18,651 nt of DNA from Bacteroidales bacterium UBA5342. Lineage in GTDB: Bacteria > Bacteroidota > Bacteroidia > Bacteroidales > UBA5342. Where the stretch lies: NCBI GenBank assembly GCA_002408065.1, contig DHQI01000105.1, forward strand, positions 30,952 through 49,602, written 5' to 3'. This document shows positions 5,640 to 13,190 of this stretch, piece after piece. The notes under the pieces were generated by a model. That model was not told where the DNA came from. It saw nothing but the letters and a program-made list of their open reading frames with translations, and searched no databases. The position numbers and the translations under genes are program-made. Position 1 is the stretch's first letter. The number at the start of each line of letters is the position of its first letter.

Positions 5640-8207
5640 ATGGGCAAAAAAGTTTATCGCGTCAAGTTTATTGATAGCTTTGCAATACGACATAAAAACC
5701 CACCTTATATGAATGATAAACAACGCATCCTTGAACTCAGTGAGCGTGTCGCTGCTTTAGAGCAAAACCTTAATGCTTATCACAGCTTTTTCGATTTCTC
5801 GTCCGAAGCTATCTTTGTACACCGCAAAGGCTTAGTGTTGGATATTAACCAAACAGTAACAGATCTCTTTGGATATACCCGAGGGGATCTTTATAACCGA
5901 AACGTTATTGATATTATACCCTTAAAAAAATACATTCCTGTCATCGAGAAGCATATGGCTACGGAGCTCTCTTCTGTTTATACGATCGAAGGTAGGCGTA
6001 AAGATGGCACCATTATACCCCTGGAATTGAGAGGGAAAACCATTCTTAGTAGTGTTGGTGATATTCGTGTGACGGCTGTTAGGGATATTTCAAAGCAAGT
6101 AGTTGCCGAAAAAAGTCTGCATAAAAAGAATAAAGAGCTTATGGTATCTAAAGGGCAAGTGATAGAGAAAGAGCGTAAGTTTGAGGCGCTTTTTAATATT
6201 TCATTCAATGCTTATATTATTCATCAAAATGGTGTGATACTGGAGGTAAACGAAATGTTTACCAAACTTTTTGGATACACAAAGGAGGAGGCCCGATCGC
6301 TAAATATCTTTAAAGATTTATTCCCTGATAAAGAAATGGTGAGGGCTTATCGTAATAATGTGTCGCATAGCAAACGCACGTATTTTGTCGGGAAACAAAA
6401 ACGCAAAGATGGTACTACCTTTGAGGCTGAAATTATTGCCAGCTATGAGGTGCTTAATGGCGAAGAAGTTCGTCTCGTGACCATCAAAGATGTGACGGAG
6501 TTGGTGGAGTCGGAACGCTCACTGAAGGAGAAGAACGAAGAATTGACAACCCGTAATCGTGAGCTGGAGTTGATCAGCGAAGAGGTCGTTTCCAGTCGTA
6601 ATACCTTCTACCAAAGTTTACAAGATAATCAGACAAATCTGAGTAAAAATGACCTGCAGAGTGTGACGGTATTCGGACGGTGGAGTTATGATTTTAAAAA
6701 TGACCGTTTTACCTGGATGGATGAGGTTAAACAGATTGTAGGTTTTGATAATGAAAAGGTTGAATCTACGATCGATAATTTTATTTCTCACGTGCACCCG
6801 GATGACCGTGACGATTTGGAGCGTTCTTTTTTTGAGGCTATTCGTAGTCGTCATTTGTTTAAGGCAGAGTTTCGTTTTAAGACCCATACCGGTAAGGAAA
6901 AATATGTGTTGGTACAAGGTATTGTTACTTTTGATGAGCAAAATAGTGTGGATTCGCTAGTGGGTACTATGCTTGATATTACGGATCGTAAAGAGATAGA
7001 AAACCGACTAAAACGTCAGAAAGATCATTACCTTAAGCTTAACGAGGAACTGATTATCTCACGCAAAAAAGCCGAAGATAGTGAGAAGCTAAAAACGTCC
7101 TTCTTCTCGAATATGAGTCATGAAATACGAACCCCGATGAATGGTATTCTGGGCTTTTCGGGTTTGCTTATGGAACCGGAACTGACGGATGAAGAACGCA
7201 TAGAATACACGCAGGTTATTGTGGATTCGGGCAAACGTTTGCTCCATATTGTAAACGATGTATTGGATATCTCTAAATTGGAATCGGACAATTTTAAAAT
7301 TATATTGAGTGATACAAAAGTTAACCGTTTGCTGGATAACCTACATAGCCTCTTTGGGCAGGATAAAAAAGTTCTGGATGGTAACATTAAGTTTAATCTT
7401 TATAAATCATTAAGTAACCAAGAGGCTATAATGATGACCGACAACAACCGTCTGAGCCAGATTTTGACAAATTTACTATCCAATGCTCTGAAATTTACGG
7501 AGAAAGGAGCGATAGATTTTGGTTATAAGGTCGTTGGTGATGCCCTTCTTTTTTATGTGCAAGATAGCGGTATAGGTGTGCCGGATGATATGAAAGAGCG
7601 TATTTTTGAACCCTTCCGTCAGGTAGAAGGTCACTTGGTACGTCAGCATGGGGGCACCGGCTTAGGGCTTTCTATCTCGCGCAAGCTAGTGACATTATTG
7701 GGGGGTGAACTGATTTTAGAATCGGAAGAAGGAAAAGGTTCATGTTTCAGCTTTACTTTGCCTTATCAGAAACCTAAAGTGGAGAATGCTAAAGCAGGGG
7801 ACTTAATCTCACACAAAGTATTACGCGATAATATAAAAGATGTTTGTTTATTAATAGCCGAAGACGATGACGTTAACTTTTTATTCTATAAATCATTTTT
7901 AGGTAAGAGACTGCAACTAATGCGTGCACACAACGGGCAGGAGGCCATCGCCATGGTGAAAGAGAATACAGGTGTGGATGTGGTACTGATGGATGTTAAA
8001 ATGCCTGTTATGAATGGTTACGAAGCTATGAAGCAGATCAAAAAACTGCGTCCGGGTTTACCAATAATTGCCCAAACAGCTTATGCTATGCCTGAGGATA
8101 AGAAACTGGCTTTTGACTCAGGAGCAGATGATTATGTGTCAAAACCTATTAATCGTCGTCAGTTGTTAGAGAAAATCAAAGCGCTTTGTATGAAGGGTGA
8201 TAAGTGA
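5640..8207 (+). CDS. Hybrid sensor histidine kinase, three PAS domains and receiver
   Basis: This is an 855-residue cytoplasmic kinase with no membrane segment or signal peptide, so it should sense an internal or diffusible cue. PAS 1 covers about 45-158, PAS 2 about 178-290 and PAS 3 about 345-453 (ending in LVGTMLDITDRKE, a PAC-like tail); short charged helices link them. The dimerisation/phosphoacceptor motif is FFSNMSHEIRTPMNG with His494. The ATPase domain shows an N-box (LTNLLSNALKF, 609-619), DSGIGVP (642-648), FEPFRQ (656-661) and GGTGLGLSIS (671-680). A C-terminal receiver (about 735-848) has acidic residues EDDD (741-744), Asp785 as phosphate acceptor, Thr813 and Lys835. No response regulator or output gene is adjacent, so phosphate probably passes to an unlinked HPt protein. 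The start is uncertain: an in-frame ATG at 5709 (MNDKQRILELSERV) is equally plausible and the 23 residues before it show nothing conserved. Confidence 0.92.
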   Translation: MGKKVYRVKFIDSFAIRHKNPPYMNDKQRILELSERVAALEQNLNAYHSFFDFSSEAIFVHRKGLVLDINQTVTDLFGYTRGDLYNRNVIDIIPLKKYIPVIEKHMATELSSVYTIEGRRKDGTIIPLELRGKTILSSVGDIRVTAVRDISKQVVAEKSLHKKNKELMVSKGQVIEKERKFEALFNISFNAYIIHQNGVILEVNEMFTKLFGYTKEEARSLNIFKDLFPDKEMVRAYRNNVSHSKRTYFVGKQKRKDGTTFEAEIIASYEVLNGEEVRLVTIKDVTELVESERSLKEKNEELTTRNRELELISEEVVSSRNTFYQSLQDNQTNLSKNDLQSVTVFGRWSYDFKNDRFTWMDEVKQIVGFDNEKVESTIDNFISHVHPDDRDDLERSFFEAIRSRHLFKAEFRFKTHTGKEKYVLVQGIVTFDEQNSVDSLVGTMLDITDRKEIENRLKRQKDHYLKLNEELIISRKKAEDSEKLKTSFFSNMSHEIRTPMNGILGFSGLLMEPELTDEERIEYTQVIVDSGKRLLHIVNDVLDISKLESDNFKIILSDTKVNRLLDNLHSLFGQDKKVLDGNIKFNLYKSLSNQEAIMMTDNNRLSQILTNLLSNALKFTEKGAIDFGYKVVGDALLFYVQDSGIGVPDDMKERIFEPFRQVEGHLVRQHGGTGLGLSISRKLVTLLGGELILESEEGKGSCFSFTLPYQKPKVENAKAGDLISHKVLRDNIKDVCLLIAEDDDVNFLFYKSFLGKRLQLMRAHNGQEAIAMVKENTGVDVVLMDVKMPVMNGYEAMKQIKKLRPGLPIIAQTAYAMPEDKKLAFDSGADDYVSKPINRRQLLEKIKALCMKGDK

Positions 8208-8234
8208 GGTGTGAGACTCTGAGACGGAGAAAAT

Positions 8235-8271
8235 AAAAAAGCGGGTTTTGCATCAGCAAGACCCGCTTTTT
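8235..8271. terminator. Strong bidirectional terminator
   Basis: AAAAAGCGGGT (8236-8246) pairs with ACCCGCTTTTT (8261-8271). The stem continues inward (8247-8251 with 8256-8260, one G-T pair) to a tetraloop ATCA, about 16 bp in all. A-runs and T-runs on both sides make it work in both directions. It sits between the convergent kinase (stop at 8207) and ROK gene (stop at 8310). Confidence 0.92.
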
Positions 8272-8309
8272 GTAATTTGATATTTCTTTTTGGGAATTTG
8301 TTAGTCTTC

Positions 8310-9281
8310 TTACATCTTGGTCACTTCTTTCATCACCAAAGAGCTGGCTCCTACAATAGCAGCGTCGCCTAAGTTTAATTCCGATATTTTAATAGGCACA
8401 GTACCTTTGAATATGGGCAATAAGAATTGGTCCAAAGATTTCTGTGTTGGCTCTATAATCAAGTCGCCGGCAGCAGTGGGTCCGCCGAAAAGAAAAATAG
8501 CTTCCGGGCTAGTGGTATGTACCGTTGAGGCCATTCCCATTCCCAAATATTCACCTGTCACTTCGAATACTTCTTTGGCTACAGCATCACCAGCAATAGC
8601 GGCTTCGTAAATATCTTTTGAAGTCAAATCTTGAAATGATTTCTTTGCCAGAGGTGATTCATTATCATTGTAATGAGCTAATAATTCAAAAGCTGTTCGC
8701 TTCATGCCTGGAGCCGAACAGTAAGCTTCTAAATGACCGTTGATGCCACAGCCGCAGGTGCGCCCGTTAGGAATTAGCATATTGTGGCCGCACTCACCGG
8801 CAAAACCGTCTTTTCCGTATATAAGGTCTCCATTGGCAACGATGCCGCTACCTACACCGGTTCCTAATGTGTACATCACAAAGTTTTTCATGTTCTGAGC
8901 ACCACCGTAAATCATTTCACCAAGAGTGGCTGCGTTAGCATCATTGGTAAGAGCGATAGCTTTCATTTCCGGAAATTCAGCTTTAAGTAAGTCGACCAAA
9001 GGTACCACACCTTTGAAAGAGAGGTTAGGAGCCTCTTCAATGGTGCCCCGATAATAGTTGCCATTAGGGGCACCTATACCTATACCTAACACTTCCCGTT
9101 TGGGTTGAAGTTGCTCTATAAGCTTGTTTACAGTTGTTTTAATGTCTTTTACATATTGGTCTACATCGCCGTGCTGAGGGGTTGAAATACTATCGCGCAC
9201 CAGTACGTCGCCTTCTTTGTTTACAACACCGACTACAGTGTTAGTGCCGCCGATGTCGATGCCTACAGTTACTTGTTTCAT
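8310..9281 (-). CDS. ROK-family sugar kinase (glucokinase-like)
   Basis: This is a 323-residue cytoplasmic ROK (repressor, ORF, kinase) protein without the N-terminal DNA-binding domain of ROK repressors, hence a probable ATP-dependent hexose kinase such as glucokinase. The phosphate-binding loop is GIDIGGTN (7-14). The catalytic Asp114 lies in LTNDANAA, followed by LGTGVGSGIV. The zinc motif is GHNMLIPNGRTCGCGINGHLE: ligands His166, Cys176 and Cys178 are present, but the fourth position, usually Cys, is His183. The ATG at 9281 is chosen because the longer frame starts at a TTG inside the promoter's -7 box (9315-9322), so it cannot be on the transcript. Substrate (glucose, mannose, N-acetyl sugar) cannot be told from sequence; no sugar-uptake gene is adjacent. 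It ends at a shared bidirectional terminator. Confidence 0.88.
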   Translation of the reverse strand: MKQVTVGIDIGGTNTVVGVVNKEGDVLVRDSISTPQHGDVDQYVKDIKTTVNKLIEQLQPKREVLGIGIGAPNGNYYRGTIEEAPNLSFKGVVPLVDLLKAEFPEMKAIALTNDANAATLGEMIYGGAQNMKNFVMYTLGTGVGSGIVANGDLIYGKDGFAGECGHNMLIPNGRTCGCGINGHLEAYCSAPGMKRTAFELLAHYNDNESPLAKKSFQDLTSKDIYEAAIAGDAVAKEVFEVTGEYLGMGMASTVHTTSPEAIFLFGGPTAAGDLIIEPTQKSLDQFLLPIFKGTVPIKISELNLGDAAIVGASSLVMKEVTKM

Positions 9282-9314
9282 GGGTTTATTTATTTGTGTT
9301 GATTTATTTGGCTT

Positions 9315-9322
9315 CAAATATA
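9315..9322 (-). promoter_or_regulatory. -7 promoter box of the ROK kinase gene
   Basis: TATATTTG on the minus strand, 33 bases before the ATG at 9281, fits TAnnTTTG. The extended TATATTTGAAGCC is identical to the DUF898 promoter. A transcript should begin near 9308, giving a leader of about 27 bases. No clear -33 box is seen. Confidence 0.6.
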
Positions 9323-9532
9323 AGAAAAAAGTACTCTGCTTCGTTCGCTTTTGAGTGTTGATTATGCAATGTTGTCTATCGTAAAACCTAAAATGTAAGC
9401 TATTTCAACGGCTTAAAAAGTTTAAATTTTTATCAGAAATGAAATTCAAGAGTTCGTAATATATACGAATAACACAAGGCTTTCAATGTGAATTGAGATA
9501 AAAAAAGATTGTTTTCAAATAAAATGTGTCTG
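9323..9532. other. Divergent intergenic region
   Basis: This is the AT-rich region between the divergently transcribed ROK kinase and DUF2490 genes, with no gene inside. One inverted repeat, TTCGTA-ATATA-TACGAA (9453-9469), lies about 90 bases upstream of the DUF2490 promoter's -7 box and could be a regulator site. Nothing else is recognised. Confidence 0.35.
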
Positions 9533-9566
9533 TTTGTTATTTTAAATGCTCATATTGTTATCTTTG
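9533..9566 (+). promoter_or_regulatory. Promoter of the DUF2490 gene
   Basis: TTTG (9533-9536), 22 bases, then TATCTTTG (9559-9566): a good match to the Bacteroidota -33 TTTG / -7 TAnnTTTG arrangement. Transcription would start near 9573, 13 bases before the ATG at 9586. This is the best-formed promoter in the window. Confidence 0.7.
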
Positions 9567-9585
9567 TGGTGTAAAAATAACCAAT

Positions 9586-10272
9586 ATGGAATTTGTCAAA
9601 AAAGCCCTTGTGCTGTGTTTCTTGTTTTGCTGTTTTATGACGGTATTAAAAGCTGAAGTAACAACAACCAACTGGTGGGCCGCATATACTTATAATAAAA
9701 AAATAAATGAAGAATGGCAGCTGAGTGCCCGTTTAGGCTTGCGCTATTATAGTTTTGACAAGGGATATTACCGGCCGGATTTTTGTCCTCATGTACAATA
9801 TACGCCTGAAGGTAATTTTAAATTTATGTTGGGGGCTCGTTTGCTTGACTGGAATACAGATAAGTATGATCTTAGGGAATACCGACCCTGGATTGGGACA
9901 TCTTATTCGCACGCTATGTTTCAGCCCTTGACGGTATCGCATACCATACGATGGGAACACCGTTTTTGGGAAGATGGGGTGGTGGATTATAACAACCGTT
10001 TACGTTATCGTATAAAACTGGGCACCACGCTTTATAAAAAAGAAGAAAAGCGTTTGCAAATGGCCTTTTCACCCGAAATGTTCTGGGTCTTTGGTGCTTA
10101 TGATCAAGCCACGTATAGCATTACACGCTGGGGATTTCCACTGACTTACCGTTATAGCAAAAAGTGGCAGTTCGATATTTCTCCTTTTCTCCAAACCAAC
10201 CATAATGGTATAGCTACGATGTTGGATGACCGTTTCTGGGTGCTACAGTTTAATATTAAAACCTTTTTGTAA
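9586..10272 (+). CDS. DUF2490 family outer-membrane protein
   Basis: This is a 228-residue protein with a clear signal peptide: basic MEFVKK, a hydrophobic core to about residue 20, then LKA as the likely cleavage site. The mature part is rich in Trp, Tyr and alternating polar/hydrophobic strands (WWAAYTYNKKINEEWQLSARLGLRYY, cited in part, near the start; VSHTIRWEHRF; YRIKLGT; ending in WVLQFNIKTFL). It closes with an aromatic Phe-Leu terminus, consistent with a small outer-membrane beta-barrel. This pattern fits DUF2490, whose function is unknown. The frame is open upstream to 9526, but that start precedes the promoter box at 9559-9566, so the ATG at 9586 is used. Cytidine deaminase follows 33 bases later but seems to have its own promoter. 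Confidence 0.75.
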   Translation: MEFVKKALVLCFLFCCFMTVLKAEVTTTNWWAAYTYNKKINEEWQLSARLGLRYYSFDKGYYRPDFCPHVQYTPEGNFKFMLGARLLDWNTDKYDLREYRPWIGTSYSHAMFQPLTVSHTIRWEHRFWEDGVVDYNNRLRYRIKLGTTLYKKEEKRLQMAFSPEMFWVFGAYDQATYSITRWGFPLTYRYSKKWQFDISPFLQTNHNGIATMLDDRFWVLQFNIKTFL

Positions 10273-10280
10273 TATCTTTG
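10273..10280 (+). promoter_or_regulatory. Putative -7 promoter box of cdd
   Basis: TATCTTTG begins directly after the DUF2490 stop codon (10270-10272) and lies 25 bases before the cdd ATG. A partial -33 match (TTTA, 10249-10252) sits about 20 bases upstream. It suggests that cdd can be transcribed on its own as well as by read-through. Confidence 0.5.
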
Positions 10281-10305
10281 TTGTCTTAAATAAAAGCAGA
10301 TAAAG

Positions 10306-10767
10306 ATGAACTCTAAGCCAATACAATTTCAGAATATTCCTACACAGGATTTGGATATCGCCAAGCGGGAGCTTGTAGAACAAGCAAAAGCAGCATTAAA
10401 GAATGCTTATGCTCCTTATTCTAAATTTCAGGTAGGAGCTGCCGTGTTGTTGGATAACGGCGAAGTTATTACCGGTAGCAATCAGGAAAATGTAGCCTAC
10501 CCTTCGGGTTTATGTGCCGAGCGTGTCGCTCTTTTTTATGCCCAACATAAATATCCTCATGCCAAAGTAAAAGCCTTAACGATAGCAGCTGAAGACAACG
10601 GTAAAGCACTTCATGAACCCATCATGCCTTGTGGTGCCTGTGTGCAGGTGATGTCTGAGACCGTTAAGCGAAATGGTGAAAGCTTTGAAGTCATTCTATG
10701 TGCCGATGATCATGTGATGCTGGTGCCCGATGCGCTGAATTTTATTCCCTTTAGGTTCGATTTGTGA
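10306..10767 (+). CDS. cdd: Cytidine deaminase
   Basis: This is a 153-residue zinc enzyme that hydrolyses cytidine or deoxycytidine to uridine or deoxyuridine plus ammonia in pyrimidine salvage. Zinc ligands are Cys70 (in GLCAERVAL), Cys109 and Cys112 (PCGAC), with Glu72 as the proton shuttle. Three cysteines, rather than His plus two Cys, place it in the short homotetrameric class. The conserved YAPYSKFQVGAAVL substrate-binding segment is present near residue 35. About 18 residues precede the usual family start. The upstream neighbour encodes an outer-membrane protein, with no functional link visible. Confidence 0.95.
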   Translation: MNSKPIQFQNIPTQDLDIAKRELVEQAKAALKNAYAPYSKFQVGAAVLLDNGEVITGSNQENVAYPSGLCAERVALFYAQHKYPHAKVKALTIAAEDNGKALHEPIMPCGACVQVMSETVKRNGESFEVILCADDHVMLVPDALNFIPFRFDL

Positions 10768-10769
10768 GA

Positions 10770-10784
10770 GGGAGACTAACTCCC
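10770..10784. terminator. Weak hairpin between convergent genes
   Basis: GGGAG (10770-10774), loop ACTAA, CTCCC (10780-10784) lies in the 19-base gap between the cdd stop and the M64 peptidase stop and is followed on the plus strand by ATTTATTCTG. The stem is short and there is no true U-run, so function as a terminator is uncertain. Confidence 0.3.
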
Positions 10785-10786
10785 AT

Positions 10787-12058
10787 TTATTCTGTCAAAA
10801 AATCAATCACCTCCTGAATAGCGCGTTCACAAACGGGACAGAAATCTTCCGCAGTATTGCTTTTCATTCGGCAATCGAGGCTGGAACGATAGACGCCTTT
10901 GGACACATAAGCGGCTCCTTCAAAAACCCCCAAAGGATACTTCTTGGCTCTTGCAGCCGGTGTGGGAACAGGCGTTTTCTTTTTAAGCATATCGGCCCAT
11001 TTTTGATCAAAATCGACTAAGGTTGTGATGTTTTTTTGCCAAGGCTCACGCGATTGATCTATATAGTCGGTCAGGAAATCATCGTCGTAATAATACTCAT
11101 CTGCCAGTGCTCCGAATCCGTGTCCAAATTCATGAATCAGTACTTGTTCGTTGGCGCGTCCGTAGGCTGAGCAAATAGAGTAGAAGTTGTAGATGCCGCC
11201 ACCACCGTATTTTTCGGTGTTGACCAAGATATAGATTTGGTCGTAAGGTACGAGTGAGGCTACATCGCGTACTTTGCGGATGTCTTTCACCATTAAGTAA
11301 CGTTCACTGTACAGAGTGTTAAATGAGGCGTCGAAGTAGGAGTTGATCCATTCATCTTTCTTAGGATTGTCGGCGCCCGACTCTAATGACGGACTCTGAA
11401 CAGCATATACATTGATGCTTTCGTTGTTTTTCGAAAATACTTTTGAGCTAAAAAGAGTTTTGGCCAGAGCGCGGCTTTCATTGGCAAATTTGTCCATTTC
11501 TTCGGTTCTGAAGCCTTCGCCTATCACGACAATATCAATGGCATTTTGAGGTGCTTTATTGTAGAGGATGGTGTCTACCGTAAAAGGTGGAGGAGTCGCT
11601 TTCACAATTTCTTTTCCATTAGGTGAAACAGGAATTAGCATCAAGGTATCTGTGAATTCTCCTTTTTTCCGTGCTATTATGCTAAGTATCGCGTCTTTTT
11701 TGGGGTAAGGCATCACTATACTGTTGGGAAATGAGCGCGAAATATTTTGAGCCTCTTTCGTATCTTGCCATTCTTCAAATAGTGTGGCAAAGCCCTCTTC
11801 GTAAATGGTATGACCATTTTGGGCATCTTGCAAAAGCATCAAATAATCGCCCAAGCGCAGGGAGGTATCCAGATTGGCTTGTCTTCCGCCCCAGTGAGGT
11901 TCTTCTATCAATTGAAATAAGAAAGCATTAGTCGTTTTGGCATTACCTGCCAAATCAAAATCCACACGGAGCGTTTTAGGATGAAAGTAATCGTTGAAGT
12001 TTATTTGAGCCCCGAGAAGATGAGGAAGCAATAGTAGAAGGTATAGCAATTCTTTCAT
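10787..12058 (-). CDS. Secreted M64-family metallopeptidase (IgA peptidase-like)
   Basis: This is a 423-residue protein with an N-terminal signal sequence (hydrophobic MKELLYLLLLLPHLLGAQ). The zinc motif is HEFGHGFGALADEY: His309, Glu310 and His313 form HExxH, followed by GxxxDEY, the arrangement of peptidase family M64. The N-terminal portion (about 20-150) matches the beta-rich region that precedes the catalytic domain in Bacteroidota members. The segment DIVVIGEGFRTEEMDKF opens the catalytic domain. Near the C-terminus are Cys residues (LDCRMKSNTAEDFCPVCERA) that may form disulfides. The founding M64 enzyme cleaves IgA, but most relatives have unknown substrates, so an immunoglobulin target should not be assumed. 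A TAGCTTTG box upstream suggests a single-gene unit. Confidence 0.87.
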   Translation of the reverse strand: MKELLYLLLLLPHLLGAQINFNDYFHPKTLRVDFDLAGNAKTTNAFLFQLIEEPHWGGRQANLDTSLRLGDYLMLLQDAQNGHTIYEEGFATLFEEWQDTKEAQNISRSFPNSIVMPYPKKDAILSIIARKKGEFTDTLMLIPVSPNGKEIVKATPPPFTVDTILYNKAPQNAIDIVVIGEGFRTEEMDKFANESRALAKTLFSSKVFSKNNESINVYAVQSPSLESGADNPKKDEWINSYFDASFNTLYSERYLMVKDIRKVRDVASLVPYDQIYILVNTEKYGGGGIYNFYSICSAYGRANEQVLIHEFGHGFGALADEYYYDDDFLTDYIDQSREPWQKNITTLVDFDQKWADMLKKKTPVPTPAARAKKYPLGVFEGAAYVSKGVYRSSLDCRMKSNTAEDFCPVCERAIQEVIDFLTE

Positions 12059-12077
12059 AAGAGTATTTTTTTAGCAA

Positions 12078-12085
12078 CAAAGCTA
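12078..12085 (-). promoter_or_regulatory. Putative -7 promoter box of the M64 gene
   Basis: TAGCTTTG on the minus strand fits TAnnTTTG, about 20 bases before the ATG at 12058. A TTTG occurs upstream (12104-12101) but only 15 bases away, closer than usual. The same TAGCTTTG octamer serves the next gene upstream (13199-13206). Confidence 0.5.
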
Positions 12086-12131
12086 CACAAATATTGGAGC
12101 CAAACGATTTATAGCTTTGGTTTTTTACCAA

Positions 12132-12195
12132 AACACCGCCGTTAAGGTAGAGAAAATGTGACGAAGAAGGTTTAAAGCCGCATAGCGGCGGTGTT
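12132..12195. terminator. Long-range stem with alternative hairpin
   Basis: AACACCGCCG (12132-12141) is perfectly complementary to CGGCGGTGTT (12186-12195), enclosing 44 bases. Within this lies a competing hairpin GCCGC-ATA-GCGGC (12177-12189) that shares bases with the long stem. On the minus strand it is the 3' region of the barrel-protein gene: the small hairpin is followed by TTTAAA, and the long stem by TTTTGG. It is most simply a terminator, but two mutually exclusive folds are possible. Confidence 0.5.
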
Positions 12196-12221
12196 GTTTT
12201 ATAAGGGAGATTTTCAGCTTC

Positions 12222-13172
12222 TTAATTACCGAAATTAAAACTAAAAGTTGCACCAATAGCCAGAGGTGATACCTCATAATTGGCCGATGTTTTTAGCTTG
12301 TTGCGGCGGGAGTATATCCAGGGGTTTTGGTTGATCTTGAAATGGTAAGCTCCATATAGAATGAGGGAATAGTAGTTCCCGTTATTTTCATTGAATTTGA
12401 ATTCCATTTCACCTCCGAGGTTACCCGTTATTTGGTTGATTCTAAGGTCAAGATCTCTCTCGCTCAGGTAGTCCGTTAGTGGGATTTCATTTTCAGGGTC
12501 ATAGTTTAATAAACGGAAGCGATACCAATTGACAGAGGCCAGAGGGCGTAATGCAAAGTGTGTGCGATCTATTATGTTATAGCCATAATCTATTTTATAT
12601 TTTGTCGTGTTGTATTCTATGCCTCCAATCGAATCTTCAAGGGCCATTAGCCCTAAAGAGAATTTGTAATAGTGGCGATTGACAGAGCCTCCGATACCTA
12701 AGTCTAAAGTGATAGCAGCGCCATCAATAAGGTCCATATTGTCGCTTCCCAGCAGATGCTCGAATTCGCTAAAATCCATAGCGAAACCATTAAAACCCAC
12801 CGATAAATAAAACTCGGACTTTTTTTCTGTATAGCTCTCAGGACTCTTCATGTTTAATTGGCTAGTATAGTCTGCCATGTTGTTAGATTCCCTCATAACA
12901 ATGTTGAATTCAGAGATCTCTTCTTCTAAAAGAATAACTTGTGTAAGGTAGCCTGTGAGTGCAACAGTGAACGATTCGGTGTTTTCGTTGACTGCAATAT
13001 AAAAATCACCATTGGGATTCGAAAAGACTTCGCCATAGTCGGTAGATATTTTAGCTCCGGGAATAGCATTGCACTCTTGATCCGTTATATGCCCTTCTAT
13101 GATGCGTTTCTCGGCAGATAGCAGTATAGGAAGGATGAAAAGAGAAAGTGTAATAAGTAGTTGTTTCATCAT
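12222..13172 (-). CDS. Carboxypeptidase-regulatory-like domain plus outer-membrane barrel
   Basis: This is a 316-residue envelope protein. MMKQLLITLSLFILPILLSAEK is a signal peptide of which either Met could be first. Residues about 23-95 (RIIEGHITDQECNAIPGAKI, SNPNGDFYIAV, VALTGYLTQVI) form a CarboxypepD_reg-like beta-sandwich of the kind at the N-terminus of SusC/TonB-dependent receptors. The remainder is rich in amphipathic strands (FYLSVGFNGFAMDF, HYYKFSLGLMAL, SLILYGAYHFKI, PLAIGATFSFNFGN) with the terminal Phe-x-Phe pattern of a small barrel. It is too short for a TonB-dependent receptor and lacks the plug domain. The longer frame starts upstream of the TAGCTTTG box at 13199-13206, so the start was moved inward. 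Function unknown. Confidence 0.7.
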   Translation of the reverse strand: MMKQLLITLSLFILPILLSAEKRIIEGHITDQECNAIPGAKISTDYGEVFSNPNGDFYIAVNENTESFTVALTGYLTQVILLEEEISEFNIVMRESNNMADYTSQLNMKSPESYTEKKSEFYLSVGFNGFAMDFSEFEHLLGSDNMDLIDGAAITLDLGIGGSVNRHYYKFSLGLMALEDSIGGIEYNTTKYKIDYGYNIIDRTHFALRPLASVNWYRFRLLNYDPENEIPLTDYLSERDLDLRINQITGNLGGEMEFKFNENNGNYYSLILYGAYHFKINQNPWIYSRRNKLKTSANYEVSPLAIGATFSFNFGN

Positions 13173-13190
13173 GATGAGGTCAATGGGTTT

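Noticed and set aside
6618..6941. 107-codon open frame opposite the hybrid kinase
   Set aside because: It is antisense to the third PAS domain, with no independent start signal or domain.
10306..12058. Possible operon or functional link of cdd with the M64 peptidase
   Set aside because: They are convergent, with stops only 19 bases apart, so they cannot be co-transcribed; no pathway connects them.
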